NCBI GenBank assembly: GCA_016712405.1
Contig: JADJRD010000001.1
Coordinates: forward strand, 682,001-746,000
Source: Cellvibrio sp.
GTDB taxonomy: Bacteria; Pseudomonadota; Gammaproteobacteria; Pseudomonadales; Cellvibrionaceae
Direction: 5' to 3'
DNA length: 64,000 nt
Shown: in pieces, positions 27,903 to 36,594 of the stretch
Position numbering within the stretch: position 1 is the stretch's first letter
How the letters are laid out: every line of letters begins with the position of its first letter
Translations under genes and position numbers: made by a program
The notes under the pieces: model-generated
The model's input: the letters and a program-made list of their open reading frames with translations, nothing else
Database searches by the model: none
What the model was told of the DNA's origin: nothing

Positions 27903-28724
27903 ATGTCATCAGAATTAATAATTAGCGATAACGAATTCCGGAGTTTTCGTGACTTAATGCGTTGCGCTACGGGTATTGAGCTGAGTGAAGCTAAAAAGCA
28001 TTTGGTTAGTGGACGTCTTTCAAAGCGACTGCATACGCTGGGTGTACGAAGTTTCGGCGATTACTATCGCTTGGTTTCTTCAGGGGACAATCAAGAAGAA
28101 TACCAACGCATGGTTGATTTGCTCACAACACATGAGACCTACTTCTTTCGAGAGCCAAAACATTTTGATTATTTGGCTGAAAGTGTATTACCGCAGCTTT
28201 GTCGTCGATCTGATAATTCGCCTTTACGTATATGGAGTGCCGCAAGCTCCACTGGCGAAGAAGCCTATAGTCTGGCTATGACGTTGATGGATAAATTAAA
28301 GCTGGATAGACCCTGGGAAATTTTGGGTACAGATATCAGTCGGGATGTGATCATAAAAGCACAACAGGGCATATACCGAACAGAGCGGATGGACGGTATT
28401 CCGCCAGATTATTTGCGCCGTTATTTTTTGCGAGGTATTGGTAGCAAAACAGGAACGCTTCGTGTGGTACCGGAAGTTCGTCAGCGCGTTCGTTTTGCGC
28501 AAGCTAATCTCAATGAATCATTCGCTGCAGTAGGCGATTTTGATGTGGTTTTTTTACGGAATGTATTGATTTATTTTGATCAAGCAACCAAGCATAAAAT
28601 CGTTGAACGTGTACTTAAGCAAATTCGCAAGGGTGGCTGGCTTTTTATTGGCCATTCGGAGAGCCTAAATGGTGTGACATCGGCAGTGCATCCCGTGAGG
28701 CCAACAATTTATCGGCGCGATTGA
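27903..28724 (+). CDS. cheR: Chemotaxis protein methyltransferase CheR
   Basis: SAM-dependent methylation of glutamates on receptors. N-terminal helical domain (FRDLMRCATGIELSEAKKHLVSGRLSKRL), TTHETYFFREPKHF, the SAM motif IWSAASSTGEEAYSLAM, GTDISRDVIIKAQQGIY, and FDVVFLRNVLIYFD. The ATG at 27903 has AGGA five bases upstream; two earlier in-frame starts overlap cheW. It overlaps cheD in a TGATG arrangement. Confidence 0.94.
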   Translation: MSSELIISDNEFRSFRDLMRCATGIELSEAKKHLVSGRLSKRLHTLGVRSFGDYYRLVSSGDNQEEYQRMVDLLTTHETYFFREPKHFDYLAESVLPQLCRRSDNSPLRIWSAASSTGEEAYSLAMTLMDKLKLDRPWEILGTDISRDVIIKAQQGIYRTERMDGIPPDYLRRYFLRGIGSKTGTLRVVPEVRQRVRFAQANLNESFAAVGDFDVVFLRNVLIYFDQATKHKIVERVLKQIRKGGWLFIGHSESLNGVTSAVHPVRPTIYRRD

Positions 28725-29224
28725 TGATAGATTCTTTGGCCAAGCGAAAAGAATTTTTCTTGCAACCAGGCGAGTTTTATTTTGGCGGAGGGAATGTTCG
28801 GCTTCGCACTCTTTTGGGTTCTTGTGTGGCGATTGTAATTTGGCATCCCAGATTATGTATAGGCGGTATGTGCCACTATCTATTGCCTTATGGTGATAAG
28901 CCCTATTCTCATTCGGATACTCGATACGCACAATGCGCTATTAATCAATTTTTACGCCAGCTGAAAAAAAATGCTACGCATCCATCGGATTATGTTGTGA
29001 AGATATTCGGGGGAGGAAAAATGTTTGAGCAAGTGCATACCAACTTGAATGACGCGCTGGATGTTGGCCAGCGCAACGTGGATGTTGGAAAAAAATTATT
29101 AGCTGAAAATGGATTTATTGTGGCTGCAGAACATATAGCCGGAAAGGGGCATAGAAACGTGATTTTTGATATTCCTACCGGTGATATCTGGGTGAAACAT
29201 GTATCGGAATTTCCAAAATGGTAG
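28724..29224 (+). CDS. cheD: Chemoreceptor glutamine deamidase CheD
   Basis: Deamidates receptor glutamines and in some species binds the phosphatase CheC. Family marks: LRTLLGSCVAIVIWHP with the catalytic Cys, IGGMCHYLLP with the catalytic His, and VKIFGGGKMF with a conserved Thr/Ser-rich end. Length of 166 residues is normal. Translational coupling to cheR is likely, since their stop and start overlap. No cheC is present in the window. Confidence 0.93.
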   Translation: MIDSLAKRKEFFLQPGEFYFGGGNVRLRTLLGSCVAIVIWHPRLCIGGMCHYLLPYGDKPYSHSDTRYAQCAINQFLRQLKKNATHPSDYVVKIFGGGKMFEQVHTNLNDALDVGQRNVDVGKKLLAENGFIVAAEHIAGKGHRNVIFDIPTGDIWVKHVSEFPKW

Positions 29225-29256
29225 TACAACTTTACATTCATAAAAAAGTTTAAAGA

Positions 29257-30309
29257 ATGGTTAATCCAATTCGTGTGTTAGTCGTCGATGACTCTGCCGT
29301 TGTTAGGCAGGCGATGAGTCAAATTTTGGCGAGCGCTCAGGGTATTGTGGTGATTGGCGCTGCATCTGATCCCATTTTTGCGCTTGAGCGAATGAAAAAA
29401 GAATGGCCGGATGTAATAACGCTGGATGTTGAAATGCCAAGAATGGATGGCATTAGTTTTTTGAAAAAAATAATGGCTGAGCGGCCTACGCCTATTGTTA
29501 TTTGTTCGACATTAACAACTAAAGGATCGGAAACGGCTATGCAAGCTTTGTCGGCAGGCGCAGTTTCGATTATTACCAAACCAACTCTCGGCCTAAAAGA
29601 TTTTTTTAATCAGTCAGCCAGTGATTTGATTGCTGCCATACGTGCAGCAGCGCGCGCTAATATGAGAGCTTTGCGTCAATCTATTGAGCCTAAAATAACC
29701 TTATCACCCCAGATGCCAACAACCAGCGGGGCGATGGCAGAAACGACAGATCGCATTATTGCGATTGGCACATCAACAGGTGGAACTCAGGCATTGGAAT
29801 CTGTGTTAACGCGCTTGCCTCGCACTACAACGGGAATTGTTGTAGTACAACATATGCCTGAAAAATTCACAGAATTATTTGCACAGCGCTTGAATCAAAT
29901 TTCGCAAATGGAAGTATTGGAGGCATCAGATGGACAGCGAGTTATTAATGGTCGCGTTTTGATTGCTCCGGGCGGTAAACACATGACATTGCAACGAAAT
30001 GGTGCTCAGTATATGGTGAGCGTTCGCGATGGGCCGCCTGTTAATCGACATAAGCCCTCCGTTGACGTGCTATTTCGGTCTGTCGCCCGTTGCGCTGGAA
30101 AAAATGCCATGGGTGTCATCATGACCGGCATGGGAGATGATGGGGCTCGCGGTTTGAAAGAGATGCGTGATGCAGGCGCACGGACAATTGCCCAAAATGA
30201 AGCCAGTTGTGTCGTATTTGGTATGCCTAAGGAGGCGATAAAAATGGATGCAGCAGAACAAGTCTTGCCTTTGGAGCAAATCTCGGGATTAATCTCAGCA
30301 TTTCGCTAA
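29257..30309 (+). CDS. cheB: Chemotaxis response regulator methylesterase CheB
   Basis: A 350-residue protein-glutamate methylesterase. The N-terminal receiver has DDS near residues 10-12 and phosphoacceptor Asp in ITLDVEMPRMDG. The catalytic domain has Ser in IGTSTGGTQAL, His in VVQHMPEKFT and Asp in TGMGDDGARG. It resets receptor methylation opposite CheR. It is the last gene of the operon. No cheY or cheZ follows, so the motor-directed regulator must come from elsewhere if this system controls flagella. Confidence 0.95.
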   Translation: MVNPIRVLVVDDSAVVRQAMSQILASAQGIVVIGAASDPIFALERMKKEWPDVITLDVEMPRMDGISFLKKIMAERPTPIVICSTLTTKGSETAMQALSAGAVSIITKPTLGLKDFFNQSASDLIAAIRAAARANMRALRQSIEPKITLSPQMPTTSGAMAETTDRIIAIGTSTGGTQALESVLTRLPRTTTGIVVVQHMPEKFTELFAQRLNQISQMEVLEASDGQRVINGRVLIAPGGKHMTLQRNGAQYMVSVRDGPPVNRHKPSVDVLFRSVARCAGKNAMGVIMTGMGDDGARGLKEMRDAGARTIAQNEASCVVFGMPKEAIKMDAAEQVLPLEQISGLISAFR

Positions 30310-30395
30310 TATCAACTAACCACTTGATGCTCAAGCAGCTGCATTTTTTTGTTTCAATGTTGTGGAACACTTATGATGAGTGATTTTCAAAAAAG

Positions 30396-30424
30396 AGTGA
30401 ATCTGTTTTTTTAACAGATTCACT
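30396..30424 (+). terminator. Strong hairpin after the che operon
   Basis: A perfect 12-bp inverted repeat, AGTGAATCTGTT and AACAGATTCACT, around TTTTT, 87 bases after cheB. It lacks a clean downstream T-run, so it may terminate weakly or act as an RNA stabiliser. Confidence 0.6.
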
Positions 30425-30481
30425 ATGTAGTATGCATTTTTCTGAACAAAACAACTCATTCAAAACAACACAAATACCCCT

Positions 30482-31045
30482 TTATAAACTATAACTCATA
30501 CCCAACCACAATTTATTCGTATCTTTTGCAAACTCATCCGCAGAGTAACGCGCAACTTTTCCCATCAATTGCAATTGCTTACTGACATTATGCGTGAGGG
30601 TGAAATTTATTTCATCGCCATAATTAAATAAACCCGCCGAATCAAGTGAATAAAATGTTGAATTAAAATCATGAAGCCCGGTAAGAATTTTAAATGAATC
30701 ATTAGCGAAGGAATGTTGGTACCAGAATTCATAAATTTTGATGGCATCGTCGGCGGCAATATTCAAAGTTCCTTGCACACCGCCGGTCAATTCGGCGGGG
30801 TCTTTTCCGTAATCACCCAACGCATAAATAAACACTTCTCCATTTTCCCACCAACCCGCAGTGGCCGTATCAATCGCCAGTGTCACATCAAGATTCGCTA
30901 ATTCAGCCGATTCCTCATCAATTCCGCCCGAGAAATTATGGACTGATTCGAGTGTTAATGCGTTTTCCCAAACATAAGCCTCATCAGCAGCATGAACAGC
31001 GCCCATTATTCCAATTGAGACTAACAAGAACCATTTTTTCATCAT
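30482..31045 (-). CDS. Shortened outer-membrane porin, OprB-like N-terminus joined to a porin C-terminus
   Basis: Signal peptide MKKWFLLVSIGIMGAVHAA, then a segment typical of carbohydrate-selective OprB porins (VHNFSGGIDEESAELANLDVT, WWENGEVFIYALGDYGKDPAEL, YEFWYQHSFANDSFKILTGLHD). After ~140 residues it passes directly to a C-terminal strand (NKLWLGMSYSL) ending in an aromatic-like porin terminus. OprB porins are ~400 residues; this is ~187. Either the central barrel was lost by deletion or this is a small relative. Substrate unknown. Monocistronic. Confidence 0.6.
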   Translation of the reverse strand: MMKKWFLLVSIGIMGAVHAADEAYVWENALTLESVHNFSGGIDEESAELANLDVTLAIDTATAGWWENGEVFIYALGDYGKDPAELTGGVQGTLNIAADDAIKIYEFWYQHSFANDSFKILTGLHDFNSTFYSLDSAGLFNYGDEINFTLTHNVSKQLQLMGKVARYSADEFAKDTNKLWLGMSYSL

Positions 31046-31126
31046 GAAGCCTGTCATTGACCGAATGTTTCAAAGTATAGTCAGGCTTTTAAAAATAACC
31101 TCAAGAGTCGATTAATGCGTCATTCT

Positions 31127-31252
31127 CTATTCGATATTTTTTAATCTTTGAATACCAAATAAAGGAGCAACAACAGGAATTCGCTTGGCTATTTCAAATA
31201 GGATCAAGCAAGCAGCAATCACAAAAATCACCAGCAATAGAGGTTCGACCCA
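31127..31252 (-). pseudogene. Remnant of a membrane protein C-terminus
   Basis: A frame too short to be a normal gene: 41 codons reading WVEPLLLVIFVIAACLILFE and then IAKRIPVVAPLFGIQRLKNIE before TAG. It has coding-like composition and one transmembrane helix. It is cut on its N-terminal side by an in-frame stop near the LytTR frame, suggesting a deletion junction between two genes. I cannot name the parent gene. Confidence 0.35.
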
Positions 31253-31286
31253 TTAAAAGCAAATAAAATGTAGCCGTAATGCAAAA

Positions 31287-31625
31287 TTGCCAGAACCACC
31301 AGAGCACTTGTTGGTTAAAAAATTAGGGCGAGAATTTTTAGTTCAAACAGCCGATATTGAATGGGTTGAAGCTTCAGGTAACTATGCCAATTTGCATATT
31401 AAAAACAGTGTTTACCCCATGCGAATTACTATGGATAAATTGGAAAAATTATTACCATCAAAATTCACTCGCATCCATCGCTCGACTATTGTCAATCTTG
31501 AACAAGTTCGGGATGTACAATCTCTGAATACGGGTGATCATCAAGTTAGATTGCACAATCAAACTGCATTGACACTATCAAGGCGCTATCGAGAAGCATT
31601 CAAATCAAACGTTAGTTTTGATTAA
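31287..31625 (+). CDS. Stand-alone LytTR DNA-binding domain (possibly a truncated regulator)
   Basis: A 112-residue LytTR domain: FLVQTADIEWVEASGNYANLHI, the DNA-contact strand MDKLEKLLPSKFTRIHRSTIVNLEQV, and LSRRYREAFK. LytTR regulators usually carry a receiver or membrane domain in front; none is present and the only start is a TTG. Together with the neighbouring membrane-protein remnant this looks like the surviving end of a larger regulator. If expressed, it would bind DNA as a dimer. Confidence 0.6.
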   Translation: MPEPPEHLLVKKLGREFLVQTADIEWVEASGNYANLHIKNSVYPMRITMDKLEKLLPSKFTRIHRSTIVNLEQVRDVQSLNTGDHQVRLHNQTALTLSRRYREAFKSNVSFD

Positions 31626-34038
31626 GACTTAACTTTCTTTTAGTTAATGCCGTCGCTTGATGACTCATAGGATCATCCGGCCAAGGATGTCGAGGGTAAC
31701 GGCCACGCATTTCCTTACAAACTTCCGGGTAGGATTGTTTCCAAAAACTGCGTAAATCCGAGGTAATCGCCAATGGGCTACCATTGGGTGATAACAAATG
31801 AATTTGTAATGGTAATTTTCCATCTCCCATCATTAATTCTTCACAACCAAAAAATTCTTGCAACTTGGCAGACACCATTAATTGATTGTGATGATTAATT
31901 TCAATATTCACTGATCTACCACTGGGCAATATTATTTTTTCCGGAATCATTTTTTGAATAATGGAAATTTTGTCTGATCCAAAATAAAAATTCAGTGCTT
32001 GCAGCCAAGGTAATTGATCCAGCTTGGAGTCGCAAGTTAAAAAAGGCGAAAGCCATTGTGGAATTTTTTCAGTCAAAGCTTGATCAGAAATTTCCGGTAA
32101 CTCAACAAGAACTTGATTCTGAAGAATACGTGCACGCGCAAGCAAACCCAATGATTGTTCACACCAACCCAATTGTGTAATAGATTTATCATTGGCTAGA
32201 TTTTGCAGATAATGACCTAACTTATCGCCAATATCGGCAGCAGTAACTTGTGAATAAGATTCCTCTATTACTACACCACCCATCCACCAGGATAAGTATT
32301 CAGACCAAACCTGTTTAAATACCAATTCTGTTTTTAATTGACTCAATTCTTTTTGTTGTGTGGAAGTTAATTGCAACGGAAAACCTAATGCAAAAGATTC
32401 TTTACCTGCCGCATCAATAACCGGAAACGCCCCCCAGAAAGAATCGATTTTGTTAATAGGCCCTACACTCATGCCAGAATTTAAACGGTATTTTCCGCTA
32501 GACAATAAAAAACCAATTCTATCGGAAAAGGCTTTTGCTAAATCCAATGAATTGATTGGTTGTTGCGATATCGTTAACTTCAAATAACCCAACCAACGCC
32601 TCTGTTGTAATTGCCAATGTGAATTTTTTGCTCGCTCTTTGGATGCAATAGAGTGCCAATCTTGCGTAAAGATTTCACTTGAAAAATCAAAGTGAATCAC
32701 CAAAGCCAACAAAAGTAATTCATCGCTAATAGTCAATTTTTGTGAAATCAATAATGCTGCAACACGTGGTGAAGTACCTAACTGACTAACCATTTTTCCT
32801 GATTCAGTAATCGCATGATTCTGATCAAGAAAATCCATTTTTCGCAATTCCTGTCGCGCATAGTCCAAAGCCAATGGATTCGGTTTTTCTATCCACTGCA
32901 AATCTTCAACAGGGCTTGCCCAATGTGCCAAACGCAAAGCCAAGGGTAAATAATCGGTTGATCGCAATTCGGGTAAATCCGCTGCTGCCAAAACTGTATC
33001 TTGCGACCATAAGCGAATACAAATACCCGCCTGCACACGCCCCGCTCTACCACGCCGTTGATCGGCACTGGATTGACTGATCATACTGGTGCGTAAATTG
33101 GATATTCCGGTGCGCTGCTCATAATCAACTCGACGCATCAAACCGGAATCAATCACTAAAGTGACATCAGGAATCGTTAACGAGGTTTCTGCAATGTTGG
33201 TTGATAAGATAATGCGCGGCCCTTCGCTCTCATCAAGGGCTTTCATTTGTTCTTGTGAGCTAACGCGACTGTGCAAACAAAGAATTTTATGTTGCGGAAA
33301 CCGATGACTTAATTCAGTTCGACAATTTTCAATCTCTTTCCAACCCGGCAAAAACACCAAACAACAATGCTCTTGCCAATCAGCCACTTCATTGAATGCA
33401 CGTAAAACCTGTTGCGGCAGAGTTTCATCATTATATTTTTGTTGCTGTGGATTTTTCCTTTTCGGTAAAAAACGAGTTTCAACCGGAAATTGTCGGCCTG
33501 GTGTAAATAATCGTCGTTGAATTAATTTCTGCAATGAAGGGTCAGGTGTTGCACTCATCAAAATCAATTGCAAATCATCGCGTAAAATACTGGCTTCTTG
33601 TAAAAACACAAATGCCAAATCTTGATTCACACTACGCTCATGTACTTCATCCAATATCACACAAGCCACATTATCCAATGTGGGATTATGCAAAAGATGC
33701 TGCAATAAAATTCCCGGTGTCATCAATAGCAATTGCGTAGATGTTGACTGCCGATTATCAAACGGCACTTGATAACCCACCCGCTCACCCAACTTATATT
33801 GCGACTGAAAATAATGATTCGCCAACTCTGTTAATCGCTTCGCCAATGCCAAAGTCGCCAACACTCGCGGCTGAATCAACCACACTTGTTTGTCTTTAGG
33901 TAGTTTTTCCAATACCCACAGTGGCACCAAGGTTGATTTCCCTGCACCGGGTTCAGCTTCGATTAAAAAGGTCTTCTCACGATCAAATAAATCGCTAAAT
34001 TGATCTTTCAGAAAAAATATTGGCAATTGATTTAACAA
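31612..34038 (-). CDS. hrpB: ATP-dependent RNA helicase HrpB
   Basis: An 808-residue DEAH/RHA-type helicase. Walker A EAEPGAGKSTLVPLW (~residues 27-41), DEVH in VILDEVHERS, SAT in LMSATPDPS, motif V STNIAETSLTIPDVT, and motif VI QRRGRAGRVQAG. The C-terminal HrpB-specific domain (HPWPDDPMSHQAT near the end) is intact. Its cellular role in bacteria is not well defined. It overlaps the LytTR frame tail-to-tail by 14 bases. Confidence 0.93.
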   Translation of the reverse strand: MLNQLPIFFLKDQFSDLFDREKTFLIEAEPGAGKSTLVPLWVLEKLPKDKQVWLIQPRVLATLALAKRLTELANHYFQSQYKLGERVGYQVPFDNRQSTSTQLLLMTPGILLQHLLHNPTLDNVACVILDEVHERSVNQDLAFVFLQEASILRDDLQLILMSATPDPSLQKLIQRRLFTPGRQFPVETRFLPKRKNPQQQKYNDETLPQQVLRAFNEVADWQEHCCLVFLPGWKEIENCRTELSHRFPQHKILCLHSRVSSQEQMKALDESEGPRIILSTNIAETSLTIPDVTLVIDSGLMRRVDYEQRTGISNLRTSMISQSSADQRRGRAGRVQAGICIRLWSQDTVLAAADLPELRSTDYLPLALRLAHWASPVEDLQWIEKPNPLALDYARQELRKMDFLDQNHAITESGKMVSQLGTSPRVAALLISQKLTISDELLLLALVIHFDFSSEIFTQDWHSIASKERAKNSHWQLQQRRWLGYLKLTISQQPINSLDLAKAFSDRIGFLLSSGKYRLNSGMSVGPINKIDSFWGAFPVIDAAGKESFALGFPLQLTSTQQKELSQLKTELVFKQVWSEYLSWWMGGVVIEESYSQVTAADIGDKLGHYLQNLANDKSITQLGWCEQSLGLLARARILQNQVLVELPEISDQALTEKIPQWLSPFLTCDSKLDQLPWLQALNFYFGSDKISIIQKMIPEKIILPSGRSVNIEINHHNQLMVSAKLQEFFGCEELMMGDGKLPLQIHLLSPNGSPLAITSDLRSFWKQSYPEVCKEMRGRYPRHPWPDDPMSHQATALTKRKLSLNQN

Positions 34039-34276
34039 AATAGGGTATCCAAAAGTGAGATTACTGATCTGGTGATTTTCGTTTGCTAAAAAACTGATTC
34101 AGCTTAATCGAAGATCACATCAATCCCAAACCAAAACCATCCTCCCCACCCCAGTTCCGCCCTAAAAAGTGATCAGATAAACACTTTTACGCGCATATAA
34201 ATGCTTAAAACATCCTTTAAACGCGCATTAAACTGTATTAGACTCCATTTAATTGATCAAAAAAGGCAGGAATTCA

Positions 34277-35589
34277 ATGAAAAGGTTGCTACTCGATAAG
34301 TTGATCGCATGGAAAGAACAAACCAAAAGAAAGCCGTTATTGATTGATGGCGCAAGGCAAACAGGTAAGACTTTTTACTCAAAGAACTCTTGGGACGTGA
34401 GTTTACACGGGTTTTGCGGGTTGACTTCCTCGAAAACCCAGCACTAGCCGATGCATTTGCGGGCTCTCTGACGCCCGATGATGTGATTTCCAATATTGAA
34501 TTACTAACGGGGCAAATCTTTCATCCTGAAACTGACCTGCTGATTTTAGATGAAATTGGTGAATGCCCAAGAGCCGTAACAGCATTGAAATTTTTTGCAG
34601 AAACAGCGCCCACTTATTTTGTTGCAGCTAGTGGATCCAATATAGGATTGCTCAATTCTTTTCCGGTTGGAAAAGTGGAACAACTTAACTTACGACCACT
34701 CAGCTTTAGAGAGTTTTTATGGGCATCGAACGAACCTCTATTGATTAAAGCCTATGAAGCGCAAGCCAATACCGCCGCTGCACACACAATGCTTTTTGAT
34801 AAATTAACAGACTATTATTTTACTGGCGGCATGCCAGAAGCTGTTGCAAGTTGGTTTGAGAATAAAGAAAAAAGTATTATCGAGCGCGTTAACGCCGTCA
34901 GTAAAATTCACACAGATTTGATCGCAGGTTACAAAAGAGATTTTGGTAAATACTCAGGCAAACTGGATGCACAATTAATTGAAGCCGTTTTTAGCAATAT
35001 CCCCGCGCAACTATCCACCGTATTAGACGAGTCGGTTAAACGATATAAATTCAAAGGTGTATTTGAGCCTAAATCCCGCTATGCAGAATTCGAGAGCCCC
35101 ATCACTTGGTTACATCAATGCCGACTGGCATTGAAAAATTATCCGATTGAAGGTCAATCTAAATCACCATTGGCAGCCTACCAAAAAGATAAAATGGTGA
35201 AATTATTTTTGTTGGATGTGGGGTTGCTAAACAGAATGTTGAATACCAGCTACAAAGAAATTAAACAACAGGGCTACGAATACAAAGGTTTTATTGCTGA
35301 AAATTTTGTACAGCAAGAGTTCGCAACTTTAGGAGTTGAGCCCAGTTTTTCTTGGTACAATTCTCGCGCTGAAATCGAATTTATTGTCACCAATAAAGAA
35401 GGATTAGTAGTGCCAGTAGAAGTCAAAAGTGGAAAACGAACACGCGCAAAATCCTTGCAGTCCTACATCACCAAATGCGCTCCGCATAAAACAATTAAAT
35501 TAACTGGCACCCAAGGTTCTTCACCATTGGAACAAACACATATTGTGATGCCACTCTATTATGCGGAGTTTGTTTTTGATCGGATTTAG
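34277..35589 (+). pseudogene. AAA-family ATPase with DUF4143 C-terminus, frameshifted
   Basis: Walker A GARQTGKT sits in the first frame, which breaks at the T5 run 34372-34376. One added T gives GKTFLLKELLGREF and joins the second frame. That frame has Walker B DLLILDEIGECP, the sensor FVAASGSNIGLLNSFPVGKVE, and the DUF4143/PD-(D/E)XK-like C-terminus (EFIVTNKEGLVVPVEVKSGK). Such orphan ATPases are common and mobile, and their role is unknown. The ATG at 34277 follows GGCAGGAA. Length is one short of a multiple of three. Confidence 0.82.
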
Positions 35590-35775
35590 TGTTAAAGAAT
35601 AATTTAATGCAAAGGCAGAATATACAGAACACAGCTTAGACCAGAACTTTAATTTTGGATCAGAAGAAATTGCTTTCATCATTTCTGACTCCTCTTTCTA
35701 AGATTTGGATGCCTTTAGATTTGCATCATGGCGCTGGCTCCACTGACATAGGCTACGAAAGCACTGGCAAAACCT

Positions 35776-35820
35776 AAGACCACCCCACCCTTCGGGCACC
35801 CCTCCGAAGGAGGGGAATTT
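35776..35820. repeat. Degenerate copy of the C/G-rich repeat family
   Basis: GACCACCCCACCCTTCGGGC followed by an ACCCCTCC/GGAGGGG hairpin, in the same style as copies A-C. The rest of the 285-bp gap (35590-35874) shows no gene. Confidence 0.4.
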
Positions 35821-35874
35821 TAAATACCGCGATTTACAGCAATAACTTTCAAATGGGTACATACAAAATAACCA

Positions 35875-36567
35875 CTAAAAACATCCAACAAAGGTATTCA
35901 AGGTTAATCGGCCTTTTCGTGGATCAGGATTGAAGTCAAAATCTTTAGCGATGTTACCTGAGTGCAAACTGGTACAGCGGTACATGATGAAGCGATTGAA
36001 ATTAGCTGGGTAACTAGCGATTTGTTAGAAATATTCATTGCTGCCATTCATGTATTGCTTAGGCATTGTTTTATTTTTGGTTGATTCATTCATGGATGCA
36101 GAATAGGTATTGAATCGTTCAGCAGTAATATATTCAAAATTTGTATTTTTATGTCGATAAAGCGAAGTACCACCTTTTTCTTTTCCGCATAAAAAATACA
36201 CCGAAGCCAATTCATTCATATTAAATGAATCGACATGCAGCATGGATTGCATAGGTTTTAATTGAGAAGGAGGCGTTACCACCATTGAATAACTGGTTTC
36301 GATGGATTTAACTTGTTCATCGCGTAAATTAAATTCTTTCGCCAGTATTGGCCTTAGGTGTTCATAGAGTGCCTGGATATAAAAATCCGGAGCAGGTTTT
36401 CTAACACCAGGATACATAGCATCAGCCGTATTGAAATTTCCATATTGGCAACAGTAATCAATTAATAATTCCGGCTTATCTAAAAAATTATCAATAATTA
36501 ATACGGGTTGCTTTTCGTTCCCCACATATTCGACTGAGTATGTAAATTCGGTATGTTTATTAAGCAT
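35875..36567 (-). pseudogene. DUF6445-type protein with an in-frame TAA
   Basis: The frame encodes VLIIDNFLDKPELLIDYC, YPGVRKPAPDFYIQALYEHL, LHVDSFNMNELASVYFLCG and GGTSLYRHKNTNFEYI, as in DUF6445 proteins, which resemble 2-oxoglutarate dioxygenases. It stops at TAA (36025-36027) after 180 residues. The same frame continues with QIASYPANFNRFIMYRCTSL and HSGNIAKDFDFNPDPRKGRL, the expected family C-terminus, to TAG at 35875. One substitution to a sense codon would restore 230 residues. Such genes often accompany TonB receptors, as here. Confidence 0.7.
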
Positions 36568-36594
36568 TGGACTAAATCCTATTTAGATTTCAAA

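Noticed and set aside
34277..35589. Defence-system ATPase
   Set aside because: The AAA/DUF4143 protein is an orphan with no effector, nuclease operon or toxin-antitoxin partner next to it.
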